Program-made: the position numbers and the translations under genes
Part shown: piece after piece, positions 56,201-64,000 of the stretch
Position numbering within the stretch: position 1 is the first letter of the stretch
How the letters are laid out: each line of letters opens with the position of its first letter
Assembly: GCF_018294505.1 (NCBI RefSeq)
Contig: NC_057798.1
Coordinates: 372,018,026-372,082,025 of the forward strand
Length of the DNA: 64,000 nt
DNA from: Triticum aestivum
Taxonomy: Eukaryota; Streptophyta; Magnoliopsida; Poales; Poaceae
Reading direction: 5' to 3'
The notes under the pieces: model-generated
Told to the model about the DNA's origin: nothing
What the model saw: only the letters and a program-made list of their open reading frames with translations
Databases searched by the model: none

Positions 56201-57447
56201 ATTCCTCCTAGAGGAAATTGTAGGACTTATTTTATAAGTTACTCCTGATGGATCATTTGTGTATCCAAAGTCTGGCCCTTGATTGAAACACCATATCATT
56301 GCTACCTGAAGCATGTCTGTGTTACTCCGATTTTCAATAAGAGCATTTGAAGCACAATGCTAAATTCTCTTTATCAATTATCCAAACACCGCTGTATGGG
56401 TAATGGCATGAAATTTCTCTCCCCTTTCCTAAAGGGTTTTCTATGTTATATCCCATCATGAATATCATGCTCTGCTTGTCCTTGGGAAGGATATACCCCT
56501 GAATTATGTGTTTAAATTTCCCTTCCATTGTTCTGTTTAACCTGATGATCACATTTTACTTTCCATTGGTTTGTTTGACCTTTCTTGTGATCTATATAAT
56601 CTAAGCAGTAATAATTCACTGCTTATGTAAACACCTCGGTGTACAACTCTGCTAGTGAGACCCTGTTTCTATTGTTGATGACATTTCGGTATCCACCGAT
56701 GGATGAGAACTTTGCCTCTTGGCCCGCCTCGTTTCAACAAGCAGGAAAATGGTTCTATTCGTCCCTCGCCCTTGGAACCAACGTTGTTGCCAACATAGCT
56801 GGCAAGCTATTCACTGACATGCCTCCCTATCGCGGTTGTGCAAGATGTCACCACCCTTCCTACTTTCAACCCACATGGTGGGCCCATAACCCACAGGTCC
56901 ACTGGATTGAAACCTGACTCTCCTGCACCCCCCCTGTTCCCAAGGTCGTTCCTCGCGTGTGGCCTCGTATGTAATTCACGAGCCATCTTCCGAGGGATCA
57001 TCAAATCTTTTACCGGACACAATACTTATTCCCGATCGCTTTGAGCCCCTTTCACGCCCTGTTTCAGGCATCGAACGGTTGCCTGCTCGCTCGAAACTTC
57101 CCATGAAACCTCATTACCTTGGTCTCGATATTTTCTTAAGTTTCAATTCGAGAGTTACGTTCTGCCACCTTCCCCGATGTTATCGACCAGATAGTCAACC
57201 TTGTAGCGGTTCGTTCTCCCGGAATACCCCCCTTATTCTTTCGTAAGTACGATGGAGATCCCGAAGAAAGGATGACGACTTCATCATGATGACCTGAAGC
57301 AGAAAAATGAAGACATCAACGTAATGGATTGATCTCTTCGAGAAGAGCAAGCCAGGATGAGAAGACCCGCTAGATTCGTTACCAAACCTTCCCCCCTTTC
57401 ACTACCTCTTAAATCTCGGGACGAGATTTCTTGTAGTGGAGGAGAAT
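53288..57447 (+). other. Non-coding interior of the LARD-like element
   Basis: About 4.2 kb with stops in all frames at short intervals; the longest plus-strand frame (53539-53973) has no retroelement motif. The 3' end reads CTCGGGACGAGATTTCTTG and GTAGTGGAGGAGAAT before the LTR. A few phrases suggest decayed translated sequence, but nothing can be aligned by eye. Confidence 0.75.
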
Positions 57448-60400
57448 TGTGACGCCCGGATAATTAAGCTACAGTGGTCCCACGCTAATGGTGCCACGTC
57501 ACCACGGTTACTGCTGCTAGTCTATTGTTAGATCAAAACCGGTCCAAAATTCAAATTCAAAGTTTGGTAAATAATAAAGATTTTCAAACATTAAAATAAA
57601 AATGTTCGGGTTGTACTAAATATTACATAGATAAATATGGTATAGTAAACACATTTTTATAAAATGTCTAAGTAATTTAAAATGAGATAAAACAGAAAAG
57701 AAAATAATTAAAAAAAAAAGAAAATACAAAAGAGAAACCCCCACCCGTTGGGCCAACCGGCCCAGCTGGCCACCAGGCCGGCCAGGCCGGCCCACCCCGC
57801 ACCCCCATATGCCTTCCCCCCACTCCCCACTCGGTCCAGACCGCATCCCCCACCGACACTTTCCCCCCTCCTGAAAATATCTCTCCCCCTCTCCCCCGAT
57901 TGGATCGGGATCGAGGGAGGAGACCACCGTCGCCGCCAGGCCTCGTCGCCGCCGAACGCCGCCTCCTCGTCCTCCTCCTCGCCGGTCCTCCCCGACCGCC
58001 GTCACGCCCACTGCCCGTTGCCCTACTCCCCGCCGTGAGCGCCCCCTTGCTTCCCCTTTCCCCGCGGTCACCGCCCGCGCTCCGGCGCCACCGTCGCCCG
58101 CGCCCTGCCGCGCCGGGCCGTCCCGCCCCCGACCCCTCCCCGCTTCCCCGTGCTGCTCCCCTGCCTCGGCCTTGCGCGAGCGCCCCCCCCCCCCCCGGAA
58201 CCCCGTCCCGCGCCGTTCGCCGCCTCAGCCGGTGCCCCGCTGCTGCGGTGGCCCCGTGCTCCCCCGCCCCTCTCCGTCGATGCCCCGGCTCCGGCCGCTG
58301 CGGCCGGCGTCTTCCCTGGCCGGCACCCTGCTGCGCTGGGTCAGGGGCTCGTCCGCTAACGGGCGCCCCGTAGCCCCTTGCACCCGTGCGCCCACACCCA
58401 TTAAGGCCCCCTGTGGGCCAATGATAGTGCGGGCCCGCCCTGGAACGTTTTAGAAAAAAAGATAATAAAAATAAAAAAATATATTAAATAAATAAATAAT
58501 AACTAAAATAATTAAAATATTAAAATATTAATTAATTAAGTTAATTAATCCTGATTAGATTAACCTAATCACAAATTAAATTAACTAATCTGTAATTAAC
58601 CTAAACAGAGAATGACAGGTGGGTCCCACTAGACCCACACGTCAGGTTGACCAGGTCAATGGTCAACATTGACTACTGACATCACTCTGATGTCATGCTG
58701 ATGTCATCATTTACTATTCTGGATAATGTTGGATTAAATAATTAATTGAATTCCAGAAATTAATAAAATCTTTAGAAAATCATATATTTTAATCCGTAAC
58801 CCGGATTAAAATATTTTCAACATGAAAGTTGCTCAGGACGACGAGATGAATCCGGATACACAGTCCGTTCGTCCACCACACACCCCTAACCTATCGAACT
58901 CGCAACTTTCCCCCTCCGGCTCCTTTGCCCGAAAACACGAAACACCGGGGATATTTTCCCGGATGATTCCCCCCTTAACCGGTACCACCTCATACCACGT
59001 TAGGGCACGCCTAGCATCGTTACTTGTCTTGTCATGCATCGATATGCATCTGTTTACTTGGTATTCATTGTTTCTTCCCCCTCTTCTCTCCGGTAGACTA
59101 CGAGACCGACGCTGCTGCTGCCCAGTTCGACTACGGAGCTGACGACCCCTCTCTCTTGCCAGAGCAACCAGGCAAGCCCCCCCCCCCTTGATCACCAGAT
59201 ATCGCCTATTCTACTCTATACTGCTTGCATTAGACTAGTGTAGCATGTTACTGCTTTCTGTTATACCTATCCTGATGCATAGTTGTTACTACTGTTGTTA
59301 CCTTTACCTGCAATCCTATATGCTTAGTATAGGATGCTAGTATTTTCATATGTGGCCCTACATTCTTGTCCGTCTGCTGTGCTATACTATCGGGCCGTGA
59401 TCACTCGGGAGGTGATCACGGGTATATACTATATACGTTATACATGATACATGTGGTGACCAAAGACGGGTCGGCTGGTGGAGCACCCGCGAGTGGGTCT
59501 TTGTGGCGGAGCGATAGGGGAGGTTGAGACCGCCTAGGAGAGAGGTGGGCCTGGCCCTGTTCGGCGTTCGCGGATATTTAACACGCTTAACGAGATCTTG
59601 GTATTTGATCTGAGTTGGCTACGAGCCTATACGCACTAACTAACTGTGTGGGAAAGATATGGGCACTCGGCGTCGTGGTATCAGCCGAAGCACTTCGTGA
59701 CGTCAGCGACTGAGCGGCGCGCGCCGAATTGGACTGGAACGCCACTAGGCTAGGTCTGCTTTCGGCCGCCCTCGCAACGTGCAGGTGTGTTCAGGGTGAT
59801 GGGCCCAGACCCCTGGGCGCCTAGGTTTAGACCGGCGTGCTGACCTCTCTGTTGAGCCTAGGTGGGGCTGCGACGTGTTGATCTTCCGCGGCCGGGCATG
59901 ACCCAGGAAAGTGTGTCCGGCCAAATGGGATCAAGCGTGTTGGGTAAGTTGGTGCACCCCTGCAGGGAAGTTGATCTATTCGAATAGCCGTGATCTTCGG
60001 TAACAAGACGACTTGGAGTTCTACCTTGACCTTATGACAACTAGAACCGGATACTTAATAAAACACACCCTTCCAAGTTCCACAGACAACCCGGTGATCG
60101 CTTTTCCACAGGGCGACGAGGGGAGGATCGCCGGGTAGGATTATGCTATGCGATGCTGGATGCTACTGGAGTTGCTACTTGGAGATGCTACTTGGAGTTG
60201 CCACTTGGAGATGCTACTTGGAGGACTTCAATCTACTCTCTTCTACGTGCTGCAAGACGGAGGCTGCCAAAAGCGTAGTCTTCGACAGGATTAGCTATCC
60301 CCCTCTTATTCTGGCATTCTGCAGTTCAGTCCACTGATATGGCCTCCTTACACATATACCCATGCATATGTAGTGTAGCTCCATGCTTGCGAGTACTTTG

Positions 60401-60866
60401 GATGAGTACTCACGGTTGCTTTCTCCCCTTTTTTCCCCTTTCCTTTCTTCCTGGTTGTCGCAACCAGATGCTGGAGTCCAGGAGCCAGACGCCACCGTCG
60501 ACGACGATCCCTAATACACCGGAGGTGCCTACTACTACGTGCAGCCCGCTGACGACGACCAGGAGTAGTTAGGAGGATCCCAGGCAGGAGGCCCGCGCCT
60601 CTTTCGATCTGTATCCCAGTTTGTGCTAGCCTTCTTAAGGCAAACTTGTATAACTTAGGTCTGTACTCAGATATTGTTGCTTCCGCTGACTCGTCTATGA
60701 TCGAGCACTTGTATTTGAGCCCTCGAGGCCCCTGGCTTGTATTATGATGCTTGTATGACTTATTTATGTTTTAGAGTTGTGTTGTGATATCTTCCCATGA
60801 GTCCCTGATCTTGATCGTACACCTTTGCGTGCATGATTAGTGTACGATTGAATCGGGGGCGTCACA
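57448..60866 (+). repeat. 3' LTR of the LARD-like element (3419 bp)
   Basis: Same ends as the 5' LTR; few substitutions and small indels separate them. One fewer step in the GATGCTACTTGG repeat (about 60155-60220). Confidence 0.93.
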
Positions 60867-61538
60867 AGTACCATCATGATCTCCATCGTCATCGGCATGA
60901 CACCATGATCTCCATTATCTTGATCTTTATCAACGTGTCATCACATGGTCATCTCGCCAACTATTGCTTTTGCAACTATTGCTATCACATAGCGATAAAG
61001 TAAAGCAATTATATGGCGCTTGCATCTTATGCAATAAAGAGACAACCATAAGGCTCCTGCTAGTTGCCGATAACTTTAACAAAACATGATCATCTCATAC
61101 AACACATCATGTCTTGACCATATCGCATCATAACATGCCCTGCAAAAACAAGTTAGACGTCCTCTACTTTGTTGTTGCAAGTTTTACGTGGCTGGTACAG
61201 GCTTCTAGCAAGAACCATTCTTACCTACGCATCAAAACCACAACAATTAAACTTGGCAAGTGTGTTGTTTTAACCTTCAACAAGGACCGGGCATAGTCAA
61301 ACTCGATTCAACTAAAGTTGTAGAAACAGACACCCTCTACCACCTGTGTGCGAAGCACGTTGGTAGAACCAGTCTCATGAACACGGTCATGTAATGTCAG
61401 TCCGGGCCGCTTCATCCAACAATACTTCCAGATCAAAGTAAGACATTGTTGGTAAGCAGTATGACTATTATCGCCCACAACTCTTTGTGTTCTACTCGTG
61501 CATATAACATCTACGCATAGACTTGGCTCGGATGCCAC
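60867..61538 (-). other. Leader and primer-binding site of the Angela-type element, right portion
   Basis: The leader resumes after the LARD TSD. Minus strand next to the LTR reads GTGGCATCCGAGCCAAG (about 61522-61538), a tRNA-Met-like site with changes from TGGTATCAGAGC. 61135-61530 is clearly homologous to 115-522. Confidence 0.8.
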
Positions 61539-61637
61539 TGTTGGGGAACGTAACATGCAAATTCAAAAAAAAAATCCTACGATCACGCAAGATCTATCTA
61601 GGAGATGCATAGCAACGAGAGGGGGAGTGTATCTTCA
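61539..61637 (-). repeat. 5' LTR stub of the Angela-type element (99 bp)
   Basis: TGTTGGGGAACGTAAC to GTGTATCTTCA, matching 42331-42430 of the 3' LTR, then cut by TGATAACCC at 61638. The rest of the LTR is either deleted or lies beyond the window. Confidence 0.85.
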
Positions 61638-62819
61638 TGATAACCCACAAGTATAGGGGATCGCAACAGTTTTCGAGGGTAGAGTATTCAGCCCAAGTTT
61701 ATCGATTCGACACAAGGGGAGCTGCTACCTCTTAAGCACTGCATTGGTTTTCCCTTGAAGAGGAAAGGGTGATGCAGCAAAGTAGCGTAAGTATTTCCCT
61801 CAGTTTTTGAGAACCAAGGTATCAATCCAGTAGGAGGCTCCACGCAAGTCCCTCGTACTTATACAAACAAACAAGAACCTCGCAACAAACGCAATAAAGG
61901 GGTTGTCAATCCCTTCACGGTAACTTGCAAAAGTGAGATCTCATAGAGATAATAAGATAAGATAAATATTTTTGGTATTTTTATGATATAGATTGAAACA
62001 TAAAGATTGCAAATAAAAGTAGATTGGAAACTTATATGATAAAAGATAGACCCGGGGGCCATAGGTTTCACTAGTGGCTTCTCTCAAGATAGCATAAGTA
62101 TTACGGTGGGTGAACAAATTACTGTCAATCAACTGATAGAAACGTGCATAGTTATGAGAATATCTAGGCATGATCATGTATATAGGCATCACGTCCGCGA
62201 CAAGTAGACCGAAACAATTCTGCATCTACTACTATTACTCCACACAACGACCGCTATCCAGCATGCATCTAGAGTATTAAGTTCATAAGAACACAGTAAC
62301 ACATTAGGCAAGATGACATGATGTAGAGGGGTAAACTCAAGCAATATGATATAAACCCCATCTTTTTATCCTCGATGGCAACAATACAATATGTGCCTTG
62401 CTGCCCCTGCTGTCATTGGCAACAATACAAGATTGAACCAAAGCTAAGAACTTCTCCCATTGCAAGAAAGATCAATCTAGTAGGCCAAACCAAATTGATA
62501 ATTCAAAGAGACTTGCAAAGATAACCAATCATCTTGAGGAGTTCCACGACTGATCATGCCATTCTGATTCGGATAAACAACTGCAAAAAGTTACATCATA
62601 ATCTCAAGAGATCGAGAGAACAGGTATGTGATTCGTGTGGGAAGAAGCGCAGCTTTCGAGGCATGAGGGGCGAAAAAGCAACTTGCACACGTACCTTGAT
62701 AGCCCCTCAGAAGAACCGCAAGTAAGGCGCTGCACATTATTCTGCATCTCTTCAGGCTGGAAGATCATCTTTGCTCGGGACCAGACTTGAGGCGGAAGTC
62801 CGGCTTGTCGTGATTACTT
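61638..62819 (-). repeat. LTR-type repeat fragment, TGATAACCCACAAG end
   Basis: Begins with TGATAACCCACAAGTATAGG; the first roughly 80 bp match the minus strand of the solo LTR end at 44118, then diverge. It runs 1.18 kb with no coding domain and stops where a plus-strand Angela-type LTR starts. Probably the end of an LTR of a related family, read on the minus strand, inserted at CTTCA. From about 62535 the sequence is unfamiliar. Confidence 0.6.
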
Positions 62820-64000
62820 GAAGGGAAATATGCCCTAGAGGCAATAATAAAGTTATTATTTATTTCCTTATAATCATGATAAATGTTTATTATTCATGCT
62901 AGAATTGTATTTACCGGAAACATAATACATGTGTGAATACATAGACAAACAAAGTGTCACTAGTATGCCTCTACTTGACTAGCTCGTTAATCAAAGATGG
63001 TTATGTTTCCTAACCATGAACAATGAGTTGTTATTTGATTAACGAGGTCACATCATTAGTAGAATGATCTGATTGACATGACCCATTCCATTAGCTTAGC
63101 ACCCGATCGTTTAGTATGTTGCTATTGCTTTCTTCATGACTTATACATGTTCCTATGACTATGAGATTATGCAACTCCCGTTTACCGGAGGAACACTTTG
63201 GGTACTACCAAACGTCACAACGTAACTGGGTGATTATAAAGGAGTACTACAGGTGTCTCCAATGGTCGATGTTGGGTTGGCGTATTTCGAGATTAGGATT
63301 TGTCACTCCGATTGTCGGAGAGGTATCTCTGGGCCCTCTCGGTAATACACATCACATAAGCCTTGCAAGCATTACAACTAATATGTTAGTTGTGAGATGA
63401 TGTATTACGGAACGAGTAAAGAGACTTGCCGGTAACAAGATTGAACTAGGTATTGGATACCGACGATCGAATCTCGGGCAAGTAACATACCGATGACAAA
63501 GGGAACAACGTATGCTGTTATGCGGTCTGACCGATAAAGATCTTCGTAGAATATGTAGGAGCCAATATGGGCATCCAGGTCCCGCTATTGGTTATTGACC
63601 AGAGACGTGTCTCGGTCATGTCTACATTGTTCTCGAACCCGTAGGGTCCGCACGCTTAAGGTTACGATGACAGTTATATTATGAGTTTATGCATTTTGAT
63701 GTACCGAAGGTTGTTCGGAGTCCCGGATGTGATCACGGACATGACGAGGAGTCTCGAAATGGTCGAGACATAAAGATTGATATATTGGAAGTCTATGTTT
63801 GGACATCGGAAGTGTTCCGGGTGAAATCGGGATTTTACCGGGTTACCGGGAGGTTACCGGAACCCCCCGGGAGCCATATGGGCCATCATGGGCCTTAGTG
63901 GAAAGGTGAAAGGGCTGCCCACCAGGGCTGCGCGCCTCCCCCTTCCCTAGTCCTATTAGGACTAGGAGAGGTGGCCGGCCACCCCTCTCCCTCTTTCCCC
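62820..64000 (+). repeat. Angela-type Copia LTR, plus strand, cut by the window edge
   Basis: TGAAGGGAAATATGCCC, then GAGGCAATAATAAAG and the usual blocks up to the GC-rich CCGGAACCCCCCGGGAG part near 63850. It matches the minus strand of the 42331-45446 LTR. About 1.18 kb is visible. Candidate left TSD TTACT (62815-62819). Confidence 0.88.

Larger units (their letters stand above)
49856..60866 (+). mobile_element. LARD-like large non-coding LTR retrotransposon (11.0 kb)
   Basis: Two near-identical LTRs of 3417 and 3419 bp flank a 4175-bp interior. TSD AGTAC at 49851-49855 and 60867-60871. After the left LTR comes TTGGTATCAGAGCC, a tRNA-Met site; before the right LTR is GTGGAGGAGAAT, a polypurine tract. 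No gag or pol domain is recognisable in any frame. Long LTRs with a non-coding interior define large retrotransposon derivatives (LARDs, such as barley Sukkula), which move with proteins from other elements. The family name is not known to me. Confidence 0.9.
42331..61637 (-). mobile_element. Angela/WIS/BARE1-type Copia, minus strand, with two nested insertions
   Basis: From right to left: 5' LTR stub (61539-61637), leader with primer-binding site (60867-61538, continuing at 49326-49855), gag, protease/integrase, RT, RNase H (49325 to 45634), polypurine tract at 45447-45457, and 3' LTR (42331-45446). A LARD-like element (49856-60866) is inserted in the leader and a solo LTR (42728-44118) in the 3' LTR. 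The 5' LTR is cut after 99 bp. Without insertions the recognisable part is about 6.9 kb. Confidence 0.88.

Overview
This window is intergenic DNA of a large grass genome. The LTR families (Angela/WIS/BARE1-type Copia, Fatima-like Gypsy), the Stowaway and PIF/Harbinger elements and the deep nesting all point to the Triticeae (wheat, Aegilops or barley lineage). Almost everything is transposable element. One intact, spliced host-type gene is visible: a 292-residue receptor-like-cytoplasmic-kinase-type pseudokinase, minus strand, 28818-30243, in a small island between two PIF/Harbinger elements. Family names come from recognising sequence, not from a database search.

Layout. 1-2254: leader and 5' LTR of a minus-strand Angela-type Copia that runs off the left edge. 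It is inserted in a plus-strand Fatima-like (Tat-type) Gypsy. 2255-7950: 3' half of that Gypsy, with a broken integrase (2255-3529), a six-exon antisense gene with canonical introns (7108 down to 4326) and a 517-bp LTR. 7951-18242: non-coding relatives joined in tandem, LTR-internal-LTR-internal-LTR, sharing R/U5 but not U3 with the Fatima-like LTR. 18243-19505: Copia-type LTR relic. 19506-21547: AT-rich unassigned DNA with one fold-back. 21553-25291: short-LTR Copia, complete at both ends (TSD AAGAT), gag lost, pol broken. 25736-28471: PIF/Harbinger element with only a Myb/SANT-like ORF1. 28676-28755: mini Stowaway MITE. 28818-30243: pseudokinase gene.

30599-42005: second PIF/Harbinger-like element. 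Its Myb/SANT ORF1 is split by a complete minus-strand Gypsy (32015-40401, TSD CCTTA). A downstream exon-like ORF resembles the RNase H1 N-terminal/viroplasmin domain. 42331-61637: minus-strand Angela-type Copia, interrupted by a solo LTR (42728-44118, TSD ACGGC) in its 3' LTR and by an 11-kb non-coding LARD-like element (49856-60866, TSD AGTAC) between gag and leader. Its 5' LTR is cut at 61637 by another LTR fragment (61638-62819). A plus-strand Angela-type LTR runs from 62820 off the right edge.

No element here looks fully autonomous. Coding remnants carry premature stops, mostly TGA or TAG where arginine (CGA) or glutamine (CAG) would be expected, as cytosine-methylation decay would produce. 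The features most worth following up are the spliced antisense gene inside the Gypsy, the pseudokinase, the RNase H1-N-like exon in the second Harbinger element, and the Gypsy whose pol frame runs into its own LTR.
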